Shown here piece by piece: positions 1-6,671 of a stretch of DNA of 27,378 bases. The stretch's first letter is position 1. Each line of letters starts with the position of its first letter. A program made the position numbers and the translations under genes. This DNA comes from Erythrobacter sp. CCH5-A1. GTDB lineage: Bacteria > Pseudomonadota > Alphaproteobacteria > Sphingomonadales > Sphingomonadaceae. Where the stretch lies: positions 1 through 27,378 of the forward strand of contig NZ_LSKQ01000194.1 in assembly GCF_001557115.1 (NCBI RefSeq). Reading direction: 5' to 3'. The notes below the pieces were generated by a model, which was not told where the DNA came from, made no database searches, and was given only the letters and a program-made list of their open reading frames with translations.

Positions 1-24
1 GGGTTCGGGCACCGTCGACTTTCC

Positions 25-40
25 GACGCCTATCGGCGTC
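25..40. other. Short GC-rich inverted repeat near the left edge
   Basis: Arms GACGCC (25-30) and GGCGTC (35-40) form a six-base stem with a four-base loop. It lies downstream of the response regulator gene, which is read leftwards and stops at 127. No T-run follows in either direction, so it is at best a weak terminator-like hairpin. I see no gene in the rest of 1-126. Confidence 0.25.
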
Positions 41-126
41 CGAAACTCTAAACGAAAGTAGAATGTCTGGTTCTGGGCTTCAGTCGCCAAATGCTGCCAC
101 GCGGCAATCGCCGCTGCCCTCTCGCC

Positions 127-801
127 TCAGCTCAAATCAAACACATAGCCCAGCGATCGCACCGTGCGCAGCGGGTTGCCGCCGCCTGCGGCCTTGATCG
201 CGCGGCGTAGGCGGCCGATCCACACGTCGACCGTGCGCTCGTCGATCGGGGGTTCGCGCTTGCCGAGGCCGTTGATGAGGTCCTCGCGGGTCAGCACACG
301 GTTGGGGTTTTCGGCGAGGAAGCGCAGCAGGCGGAATTCGTTGGGGCGCAGCACGATCGGCTGCTCGTTCCAGCGTGCTTGCAAGGCGGCCATGTCGATC
401 GTCAGCGCGCCGAGTTCAAAGCGCCGCGTCGCCTGGCGTTCGACCCCGCGCGATTGCAGCGCCAGCACCCGGTCGAGCACCGCGGTTCGCGTCAGCGGCC
501 CGATCACGTAGTCATCCGCCCCGGCGCGCAGCGCGCGGCGGCGGTCCTCGGGATCGTCCTCCTCGAGCACCATGGTGACATGGGCATCGCTGGTGCGCGT
601 GTCGGCGCGCAACCGGCGGCACATCTCGAGCCCGGCGAGCTCGGGCATCACCCAGTCGACAAAGGCCCACATCGGCCCCTCGACCAGCCGCCGCGGTCCC
701 TCGGGCCCCAGCCGGTCGAAGGTGAAGCGGCGCTGGTCGTGAACGAAATCCTCAAGGCTCTCGCCCAGTTCGCTCGTCAGGAAGATATTGACGACATCCA
801 T
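127..801 (-). CDS. OmpR/PhoB-type response regulator with degenerate receiver domain
   Basis: A predicted 224-residue DNA-binding response regulator. The N-terminal ~110 residues are receiver-like. The candidate phosphoacceptor is Asp49 in FVDWVMPE, and the end of the domain (GADDYVIGP) is recognisable. The C-terminal ~95 residues are a winged-helix trans_reg_C domain (LRPNEFRLLRFL, VLTREDLI, DVWIGRLRRAI, VRSLGYVF). The ATG at 801 is chosen because the frame upstream offers only a TTG and the receiver fold starts right after this Met. The receiver looks impaired. The N-terminal acidic pair is replaced by Ser-Glu (IFLTSELG), the switch Thr of the usual LTAR motif is Leu (MVLEE), and the conserved Lys of TKP is Gly (VIGP). 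No partner histidine kinase is adjacent. The family call is firm; the regulated genes are unknown. Confidence 0.85.
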   Translation of the reverse strand: MDVVNIFLTSELGESLEDFVHDQRRFTFDRLGPEGPRRLVEGPMWAFVDWVMPELAGLEMCRRLRADTRTSDAHVTMVLEEDDPEDRRRALRAGADDYVIGPLTRTAVLDRVLALQSRGVERQATRRFELGALTIDMAALQARWNEQPIVLRPNEFRLLRFLAENPNRVLTREDLINGLGKREPPIDERTVDVWIGRLRRAIKAAGGGNPLRTVRSLGYVFDLS

Positions 802-918
802 GTTGCAGCCAGCCCCGGTTTTTTTGCGGGAGTGGCGCAAGGGTGTGACGCGTTTGTGACTGGTTTTCAGTTGTAGGTAATCGTCGCCGGGAAGCCTTGC
901 GGCCTGTCCCGCGCAGGG

Positions 919-1659
919 TCAGGCGAGCGTCAGCCCTCCGTCGACCACCAGCGTCTGTCCGGTGATGTAGGCCGACAGCGGCGAGGCGAGGAACAGCGCG
1001 GCGCCGGCCATGTCCTCAGGCGTGCCCATGCGCCGGAGCGGGATGCGCTTGAGGCTGGCTTCGAGGCGTTCGGGATGGTCGGTGGTCACTGCGGTGAGCT
1101 TGGTCGGCACCAACCCTGGGGCGATGCCGTTGACGCGGATACCGTCGCGCGCCCAGGCCTCGCCGAGCGTCTTGGTAAGGCTCGCCGCTCCCGCCTTGGA
1201 GGCGGCATAGGCGGGGGTGCCGATGGTCGATTTGAACGCGGCGACGCTGGAGACGATGATGATCCTGCCATTCGCTTCCGCCAGCGCCGGGTAGAAGGCG
1301 CGGGCGGCGTCCATCACCGAATTGAGGTTGATGTCGACGACCTGATCCCACCCCTCGCGGGTGAACTCCTGCCGGCCGTAGCGGACGGTGCCCTGGCACA
1401 GCACCAGCACATCGAGCAGGCCGAAACCCTCCGCCAGCCGCCCTGCCGCATCGCGATCGGTGAGGTCGAGCTGGCGGTAATCGAGGCCGGTGAAGTCCGA
1501 ATCTTCCGCCTCGAGATAGTCGCCGAAATCGGGCCGCGTGCCGGTGACAGTCACCCTCGCCCCGCGCTGGCGAAAGCCGTGGGCGATGCCGTTCCCGATC
1601 CCGCTCGACCCGCCGATGACGAGGACGCGCGCGCCGGTGAAGTCGAGGGGATCGGTCAT
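919..1659 (-). CDS. SDR-family oxidoreductase
   Basis: A 246-residue classical short-chain dehydrogenase/reductase, the usual length for the family. The nucleotide-binding glycine motif GGSSGIG is at residues 16-22. The catalytic set is Ser137/138 (VSS), Tyr151 and Lys155 (YAASK), and the C-terminus IGTQ/ITGQTLVVDGG-type segment is typical. It probably uses NAD(P)H on an alcohol/ketone substrate that cannot be deduced. The ATG at 1659 has a GGAG about ten bases upstream. It lies downstream of the acyl-CoA dehydrogenase gene on the same strand, 123 bases away, so a shared role in fatty or branched acyl metabolism is possible but inferred from position only. Confidence 0.88.
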   Translation of the reverse strand: MTDPLDFTGARVLVIGGSSGIGNGIAHGFRQRGARVTVTGTRPDFGDYLEAEDSDFTGLDYRQLDLTDRDAAGRLAEGFGLLDVLVLCQGTVRYGRQEFTREGWDQVVDINLNSVMDAARAFYPALAEANGRIIIVSSVAAFKSTIGTPAYAASKAGAASLTKTLGEAWARDGIRVNGIAPGLVPTKLTAVTTDHPERLEASLKRIPLRRMGTPEDMAGAALFLASPLSAYITGQTLVVDGGLTLA

Positions 1660-1675
1660 GGATGGTTGCTCCGCA

Positions 1676-1780
1676 CTTCTTCTCCCTTCCCCTTGGGGAA
1701 GGGCCGAGGATGGGGGTTCTGCCGTGGATGGGATCGAGCCCCCACCCCCGGCCCCTCCCCGCCGGGGAGGGGAGACATGG
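1676..1780. repeat. Intergenic C/G-rich repeat element
   Basis: The gap between the acyl-CoA dehydrogenase and SDR genes is filled with clustered C-runs and G-runs (CTTCCCCTTGGGGAAGGG, then CCCCTCCCCGCCGGGGAGGG) that form two short inverted repeats. The second hairpin lies just beyond the acyl-CoA dehydrogenase stop. This type of repetitive palindrome is common between genes in Sphingomonadales (from memory). It may fold in the transcript and act as a terminator or RNA-stability element. Confidence 0.5.
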
Positions 1781-1782
1781 GC

Positions 1783-2925
1783 TCAGATCGAACGCGAGAT
1801 CACTTCCTTCATGATCTCGTTCGTGCCGCCGAAGATGCGCGTCACGCGCGCATCGCGCCACAGGCGGGCGATGGCGTATTCGTTCATGTAGCCCGCCCCG
1901 CCGTGGAGTTGCAGTGCGGTGTCGCAGCATTCCCACTGGAGGTCGGTGTGCCACAGCTTGGCCGCGCTCGCCTCGTCGGTGGTGAGCTCGCCCGCGAGGT
2001 GCTTGCGGATCGCCCAGTCCAAGTGCGCCCAGCCCACCTGCAGCTTGGCCTTCAAATCGGCCAGGGTGAACTTGGTGTTCTGGAACTCGAACACGGTCTT
2101 GCCGAAAGCCTTCCTGTCCTTGGTGAACTTTACCGCCTCGTCGAACGCGCGCTGCGCCGCCGCCTGCGCGCCGACCGCGATGCCGAGGCGTTCCTGCGGG
2201 AGCTCCTCCATCAGGTGCACGAAGCCCATGCCCTCGGCGCCGAGGATGTTCGTCATCGGCACGCGGCAATCGTTGAAGAACAGTTCTGACGTATCGGCGG
2301 CGTGCTGGCCGATCTTGTCGAGATTGCGCCCGCGCTCGAAGCCGGGGGTGTCGGCGTCGACCAGCACGAGGCTGATGCCCTTGGCGCCTTTCTCCGGATC
2401 GGTCTTGGCGACCACGATCACGCAATCGGCGTTCTGGCCGTTGGTGATGTAGGTCTTGGAGCCGTTGATGACGAGGTGATTGCCGTCCTTCTTGGCGGTG
2501 GTGCGGATGCCCTGAAGGTCGGAGCCCGCGCCCGGCTCGGTCATGGCGATCGCGGTGATGATGTCGCCGCTGACCATGCCGGGGAGATATTTGGCGCGCT
2601 GTTCGGGATTGCCGAGGCGCTCGAAGTAATTGGCGGTGATGTCGTTCTGGAGCGTGAAGCCCGCCGAGGAGCCGAGGTAGCTCAATTCCTCGGTCAGCAC
2701 GCAGTTGAAGCCGAAATCGAGGCCGAGGCCGCCATTCTCTTCCTTCACCGTCATGCACAGCATCCCGGCGTCGCCCATTGCCTTCCACACGTCGCGCGGG
2801 ACGATGCCGTTGGCTTCGTGCTCGTCCATGTGGGGGGTCAGGTGTTCGGCGAAAACCTTGCGGACGGTGTCGCGGAAGGCCTCGTGGTCTTCGTTATAGG
2901 CGGTGCGATACGAGGTCGCGAGCAT
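1783..2925 (-). CDS. Acyl-CoA dehydrogenase
   Basis: A 380-residue FAD-dependent acyl-CoA dehydrogenase of normal length, oxidising an acyl-CoA to the enoyl-CoA with electrons passing to ETF. Visible family signatures are AMTEPGAGSDLQGI (FAD/substrate loop), ITNG, KIGQHAADTSELFF, the RKAFGK helix, LQLHGGAGYMNEYAIARLWRDARV and the terminal IFGGTNEIMKEVI. The residue before GTNEI is Gly rather than the Glu base of medium-chain enzymes, so the base probably lies elsewhere, as in the isovaleryl- and long-chain-type enzymes. The ATG at 2925 is preceded by GGAGAG; the 45 extra codons upstream have no family similarity. Substrate chain length cannot be read from the sequence. Confidence 0.92.
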   Translation of the reverse strand: MLATSYRTAYNEDHEAFRDTVRKVFAEHLTPHMDEHEANGIVPRDVWKAMGDAGMLCMTVKEENGGLGLDFGFNCVLTEELSYLGSSAGFTLQNDITANYFERLGNPEQRAKYLPGMVSGDIITAIAMTEPGAGSDLQGIRTTAKKDGNHLVINGSKTYITNGQNADCVIVVAKTDPEKGAKGISLVLVDADTPGFERGRNLDKIGQHAADTSELFFNDCRVPMTNILGAEGMGFVHLMEELPQERLGIAVGAQAAAQRAFDEAVKFTKDRKAFGKTVFEFQNTKFTLADLKAKLQVGWAHLDWAIRKHLAGELTTDEASAAKLWHTDLQWECCDTALQLHGGAGYMNEYAIARLWRDARVTRIFGGTNEIMKEVISRSI

Positions 2926-3011
2926 GGGGGTTCTCTCCGGGCAGATGGGTTTTGATTTGCCACGATTGAACAGGGGGTGGGGGTGGGGGTCAAGTGCGAA
3001 AGTGGTGAGCG

Positions 3012-3302
3012 TCAGAGCCAGACTTCCTGATACGGATCGGCCGGCTCCATTTCCCAGCATTCCACGAAATCTCTTACGTCACTGAGCGGCTCATCGGGAT
3101 GGGATGAAGTGGTGACGTAGCGATCCGACTTGGAACCATCCCCGACCACAATCTCGTCGATAATGTCCTCAATGCGCGCGCAACCAGGGCCTACTACCGC
3201 GATAAGCGACACTTCATCGCGCAGACAGTTTTCCACGAACTCGTCGAGTAAACGCTCGTCCGAGATTGGAGCATGGAGAATGATCTTGCGGGCGAGCTTC
3301 AT
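3012..3302 (-). CDS. Small acidic protein of unknown function
   Basis: A 96-residue soluble, acidic protein that I do not recognise with confidence. A central stretch VSLIAVVGPGCARIEDIIDEIVVGDGS looks like a small alpha/beta fold with a GDGS turn, followed by RYVTTSSHPDEPLSDVRDFVECWE. There is no signal peptide or membrane segment. The start is an ATG at 3302 without a clear Shine-Dalgarno sequence. Base composition is visibly lower in GC than the flanking enzymes, and it lies next to intergenic palindromes, so it may be a later acquisition. Confidence 0.55.
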   Translation of the reverse strand: MKLARKIILHAPISDERLLDEFVENCLRDEVSLIAVVGPGCARIEDIIDEIVVGDGSKSDRYVTTSSHPDEPLSDVRDFVECWEMEPADPYQEVWL

Positions 3303-3353
3303 GGCTTGATTGTAGATCAGTCAGCATTCAGGCGCTACCTCCCTCAGCCATTG

Positions 3354-3435
3354 CGTCATCCCAGCGCAAGCTGGGACCTAGGGCGGCAAGTGCTGCCATG
3401 TGAGGCTCTAGGCCCCAGCTTGCGCTGGGGTGACG
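3354..3435. repeat. Intergenic palindromic element A
   Basis: An inverted repeat with arms CGTCATCCCAGCGCAAGCTG (from 3354) and CAGCTTGCGCTGGGGTGACG (ending 3435), separated by about 40 bases. The arms are near-perfect complements. This layout matches dispersed palindromes known from alphaproteobacterial intergenic regions. It may act as a bidirectional terminator or a REP/MITE-like element. Confidence 0.65.
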
Positions 3436-3460
3436 AGAGGGGTCTGAGCTCAATATCCTT

Positions 3461-3550
3461 CGTCACCCCGGACTTGATCCGGGGCTAGGCTTCTTCTTTG
3501 CTGCGTCACACCCGAAGGCAGCCAAGCCCCGTGTCAAGCACGGGGCGACG
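3461..3550. repeat. Intergenic palindromic element B
   Basis: A second inverted repeat directly after element A. Left arm CGTCACCCCGGACTTGATCC begins at 3461; the right arm, around GTGTCAAGCACGGGGCGACG, ends at 3550. The arms are complementary with a few mismatches. Together with element A it fills most of the gap between the small unknown gene and the ferredoxin reductase gene, whose stop is at 3559. Confidence 0.6.
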
Positions 3551-3558
3551 GGGTTAAG

Positions 3559-4374
3559 TTACCCCACAAACGCCCGCTCGATCACGAACTGCCCCGGCTT
3601 GTTGTTCGCGCCTTCCTCGAACCCGCGGCGTTCCAGGTCGGCGGCGTGGTCCTTGATCATCGCCATGCTCCCGCACAACATCACGCGGTCCTCTTCAGGC
3701 ACGAAGCGCTGCGGGCCCTTCGATTGCTCGAACAGCCGCCCATCGTCGATCAGCGCCTGGATGCGGCCCTGGGTGCGGAAGGGTTCGCGGGTGACGGTGG
3801 GGACGTAGATCATCCGCGCGCGGTCCTCGTCTTCGAGCAGCGGGTCGCCTTCGAGCTTGCTCTCGAGCAACTCGCGATAGGCCAGCTCGTTCACGTTGCG
3901 CACCGAGTGCACCACGATCACTTCCTCGAACATCTGATAAACCTCGGGATCGCGCACGAGGCTCATGAACGGCGCCAGCCCCGTGCCGGTCGAGAGCATG
4001 AAGAGGCGCTTGCCCGGCAGCAGCGCGTCGGTGACGAGGGTGCCGGTCGGCTTCTTGCCGAGGTAGATCGGATCGCCGACCTGGATGTGCTGCAGCCGCG
4101 AGGTCAGGGGGCCGTCCTGCACCTTGATCGACAGGAACTCCAATTCCTCGGCGTAGGAGGGCGAGGCGACCGAATAGGCGCGCAGCAGCGGCTTGCCGTT
4201 GTCACCGGGAAGCCCGATCATCACGAACTCGCCCGAACGGAAGCGGAAGCTCGCTGGCCGCGTCATCTTGAGGCTGAACAGCCCGTCGCACCAGTGGTGG
4301 ACATCGGTGATGGTCTCGACCGAGAGCGCGGCGCTTTCGGTGAACTGGTCGCGGGTCAGAGCGGTTTGGGTCAC
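3559..4374 (-). CDS. fpr: Ferredoxin-NADP(+) reductase
   Basis: A 271-residue bacterial plant-type FNR that exchanges electrons between NADPH and ferredoxin or flavodoxin. The FAD-binding motif RAYS is at residues 65-68. The NADP-binding part carries STGTGLAPF and VMLCGSMAMIKD, and the C-terminus ends in AFVG, typical of the bacterial subclass IA enzymes. The start is a GTG at 4374 with GAGG about ten bases upstream; no in-frame ATG comes earlier. It may serve iron-sulfur metabolism, oxidative stress defence, or reductant supply to AcsF or other oxidative steps; the last is speculation from the neighbourhood. Confidence 0.92.
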   Translation of the reverse strand: MTQTALTRDQFTESAALSVETITDVHHWCDGLFSLKMTRPASFRFRSGEFVMIGLPGDNGKPLLRAYSVASPSYAEELEFLSIKVQDGPLTSRLQHIQVGDPIYLGKKPTGTLVTDALLPGKRLFMLSTGTGLAPFMSLVRDPEVYQMFEEVIVVHSVRNVNELAYRELLESKLEGDPLLEDEDRARMIYVPTVTREPFRTQGRIQALIDDGRLFEQSKGPQRFVPEEDRVMLCGSMAMIKDHAADLERRGFEEGANNKPGQFVIERAFVG

Positions 4375-4442
4375 AAGGGGCCTCGAATAGGGGTGCAGGC
4401 CGCCCGGCAGGGGCGGTCAGGATGGCGGCGCAAATGGACTAG

Positions 4443-4458
4443 TGAAGCGCGCGCTTCA
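4443..4458. promoter_or_regulatory. Perfect 16-bp palindrome upstream of fpr
   Basis: TGAAGCGCGCGCTTCA is an uninterrupted perfect palindrome, 69 bases upstream of the fpr start and 61 bases beyond the fbpA stop. The lack of a loop favours a dimeric-protein operator over an RNA hairpin. No specific regulator is assigned. Confidence 0.35.
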
Positions 4459-4518
4459 AGACAGTTTAGCGATAGGCCGTGAAAGCGGGCCTTGACCGCG
4501 CGCAAATCGGGCAAAGGG

Positions 4519-5565
4519 TCAATTCCATCCGGCCGCGTTGAACAATTCGACCGCGCGGGCCTGGTTCTTGCCGATCTCGGCGGGGGCAAGCGGGTCAGGC
4601 TTGAAGCTGCCGAGCTTCTCCACCGCCGACGTCGGTGCGACGCCGGTCGCCGTCGGATATTCGTTGTTGCCGTTCGCCAGCACCTGCTGCGCCTTGTCCG
4701 AGGCGAGGTATTCGAGGAACTTCACCGCGTTCTCGCGATTGGGCGCGGTCTTGACCAGCCCGGCGCCGCTCATGTTCACATGGGTGCCGGTGGTCGCCTG
4801 ATTGGGGAAGATGATGCCGATCGAGTCCAGCACTTTGCGCTTCTCCGGCGTGTCGAAGCGGGCGAGGTAGTAGGTGTTGACCAGCGAGATATCGCACTCG
4901 CCCGCGGCCACGGCTTCGATGTTCGACATGTCGTTGCCCTCGGGCGGGCGCTGGAAATTGGCGACGACGCCCTTGGCCCATGCGCCCGCCTTGGCCTCGC
5001 CGTCATGGGCGATCAGGCTGGCGAGGAGCGCGACGTTGTAGACGCTCGAGGAGGAGCGCATGCAGAGGCGGCCCTTGAACTCCGGCTTGGCCAGGTCCTC
5101 GTAATTGGCGAGGCCCTGCGGCACCCCTTTGGCCTTGTTGTAGATGATGATGCGCGCGCGGGTGGTGAGCGCGAACCAGCGGTTCTGCGGATCGCGCAGA
5201 TTGGCGGGGATGCGTGTCTGCAGCACCTTCGAATCGACCGGCGCGAGGAACCCCGCCTGCTCGGCCCGCCACAAACGGCCCGCGTCGACCGTCACGAACA
5301 GATCGGCCTGGCTGTATTCGCCTTCGGCTGCGATCCGCTCGATCAGTGCGTCGGCATCGGCTTCGAGGCGGTTGACCTTGATCCCGCTGGAGCAGGTGAA
5401 GTCCTCGTAGAGCGCGAGGTCGGTGTCGTAGTGGCGCGAGGTGTAGACATTGACGACGCCCGCGGGGGCGGCGCAGGCCTTCGTCTCGCCCCCGCCCTCT
5501 CCGGAGCAAGCGGCAAGCGCGGCAAGACTGACGCTGGCGAGGGCGGCGAGGAACAGGTGCTTCAT
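4519..5565 (-). CDS. fbpA: Ferric iron ABC transporter, substrate-binding lipoprotein
   Basis: A 348-residue periplasmic Fe(III)-binding protein of the FbpA/FutA/IdiA family. The ATG at 5565 starts a clear lipoprotein signal, hydrophobic from residues 4-19 with lipobox LAAC and Cys20. The family signature VNVYTSRHYDTD follows, then ADLFVTVDAGRLWRAEQAG, RARIIIYNK and the iron-ligand region NTYYLAR. Upstream codons give only a TTG start and would bury the signal peptide, so they are rejected. It is read downstream of fbpC, 68 bases from its stop, and that gap holds a Fur-type palindrome. The substrate is inferred from the family. Confidence 0.9.
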   Translation of the reverse strand: MKHLFLAALASVSLAALAACSGEGGGETKACAAPAGVVNVYTSRHYDTDLALYEDFTCSSGIKVNRLEADADALIERIAAEGEYSQADLFVTVDAGRLWRAEQAGFLAPVDSKVLQTRIPANLRDPQNRWFALTTRARIIIYNKAKGVPQGLANYEDLAKPEFKGRLCMRSSSSVYNVALLASLIAHDGEAKAGAWAKGVVANFQRPPEGNDMSNIEAVAAGECDISLVNTYYLARFDTPEKRKVLDSIGIIFPNQATTGTHVNMSGAGLVKTAPNRENAVKFLEYLASDKAQQVLANGNNEYPTATGVAPTSAVEKLGSFKPDPLAPAEIGKNQARAVELFNAAGWN

Positions 5566-5593
5566 GGAGGGCAGGCTTTCGCGGGAGAAGTTG

Positions 5594-5610
5594 TTGCGAA
5601 TGACTTGCAA
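5594..5610 (-). promoter_or_regulatory. Candidate Fur-type operator in front of fbpA
   Basis: TTGCGAATGACTTGCAA (plus strand) is an imperfect 17-bp palindrome resembling the TGCNAAT-ATTNGCA type of site I associate with Fur-family regulators in alphaproteobacteria. It lies 28 bases upstream of the fbpA start, in the short gap after fbpC. That suggests a separate iron-repressed promoter for fbpA. The assignment is by eye, without a scored matrix. Confidence 0.5.
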
Positions 5611-5633
5611 TATTATCGCTCGCCGCGCAAGCC

Positions 5634-6671
5634 CTATCCGCGAACGAAGGCCCTCACGCTCCCGGGATCGGGGATCACGCTGTAAGTCCGCGCGGGATCG
5701 ACCGACAGCACCGTCTCGACCGTGATCGCCGCCCCGTCGGCGCCATCGAGCAGGATGCGGTTCCTTGGCCCCATCGGATGGATATCGCGCACCCGCCCGC
5801 CGCGCATGTCGGAGACCGGGACCAGCCGGTCGGCCTGCACCAGCAGGTCGAGCCCGGTCGCCCCCTCGGGAAGCTCGGCCACGAGGCTCTCAAACGGCCA
5901 GAGCCCGAAGGCGGTGTCGAGGCCGCCCTCGGCGACCATTCCCGGCACCACCTGCGCGCCGCTGAAGATCGCGCCGACGGCAGCGGTGGCGGGGGCTTCG
6001 TGCAGCTCCAGCGGGGTGCCGAACTGGACGATGCGGCCCGCCTCCATCACCGCGATCCGATCCGCCACGTCGAGCGCTTCGGCCGGATCGTGAGTGACGA
6101 GGATCACGGTCGAGCCCGCCTCGCGCAGCAGAATGCGGCATTCGCGGCGCAAGGACCGGCGCAGCACGATATCGACGCTGGCGAAGGGCTCGTCCATCAG
6201 CAGCACCTCGGGGCCCGGCGCCATCGCCCGGGCGAGCGCGGCGCGCTGCTGCTGGCCGCCCGACAGCTCGTGCGGATAGCGCGCGCCCATGCCAGCGAGG
6301 CCCACCTTGGCGAGCCACGCATCCGCCTCGGAACGGCGCTCGCGCGGGAGGCCGAAGGCGACGTTGGCTGCCAGCGTCATGTGCGGGAACAGCGCGCCGT
6401 CCTGGAACACGAGGCCGACGGGGCGCGCCTCGGGCGGGGGGTTGTGTGCTGCGTCCGCCAGCACCTCCTCGCCCAGCGCGATCTCGCCCTGCTGGACCCG
6501 CAAGAGGCCCGCCGCGAGGCCCAAAAGCGTTGACTTCCCGCAACCCGACGCGCCAAGCAGGCAGGTGATCTCCCCCGCGGGCGCGGTGAAGCTCACGTCC
6601 TCCAGCGCCCGCACCGCACCGTAAGCATGGGCAATATGTCGAAATTCGAGGCTCAATGGCGCTGTCCGCAA
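5634..6671 (-). CDS. fbpC: Ferric iron ABC transporter, ATP-binding protein
   Basis: A 345-residue ATPase of the FbpC/PotA type. Walker A GASGCGKST is at residues 40-48, the Q-loop at FQDGALFPHMT, the signature LSGGQ at 136-140, and Walker B LLMDEPF with Asp160-Glu161, followed by the H-loop VTHD. The C-terminal ~110 residues are a regulatory TOBE-like region. The frame has no ATG at its beginning. The first TTG is at 6671 and another in-frame TTG is at 6656. With either, the gene meets or overlaps the divergently read permease gene, whose ATG is at 6656. Neither TTG has a strong ribosome-binding site, so the exact start is uncertain. Confidence 0.9.
   Translation of the reverse strand: MRTAPLSLEFRHIAHAYGAVRALEDVSFTAPAGEITCLLGASGCGKSTLLGLAAGLLRVQQGEIALGEEVLADAAHNPPPEARPVGLVFQDGALFPHMTLAANVAFGLPRERRSEADAWLAKVGLAGMGARYPHELSGGQQQRAALARAMAPGPEVLLMDEPFASVDIVLRRSLRRECRILLREAGSTVILVTHDPAEALDVADRIAVMEAGRIVQFGTPLELHEAPATAAVGAIFSGAQVVPGMVAEGGLDTAFGLWPFESLVAELPEGATGLDLLVQADRLVPVSDMRGGRVRDIHPMGPRNRILLDGADGAAITVETVLSVDPARTYSVIPDPGSVRAFVRG

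Noticed and set aside
379..876. Open frame on the plus strand opposite the response regulator
   Set aside because: It is a GC-driven antisense shadow; the minus-strand frame has clear receiver and winged-helix domains.
1016..2788. Long minus-strand frame of about 590 codons across the SDR and acyl-CoA dehydrogenase genes
   Set aside because: Its translation is Arg/Gly/His-rich low complexity and it is out of frame with two well-supported enzymes; it is a shadow.
3301..3560. CRISPR array or tandem repeats in the gap with repeated arms
   Set aside because: The repeats are inverted pairs of two different sequences, with no regular direct repeat and spacer pattern.
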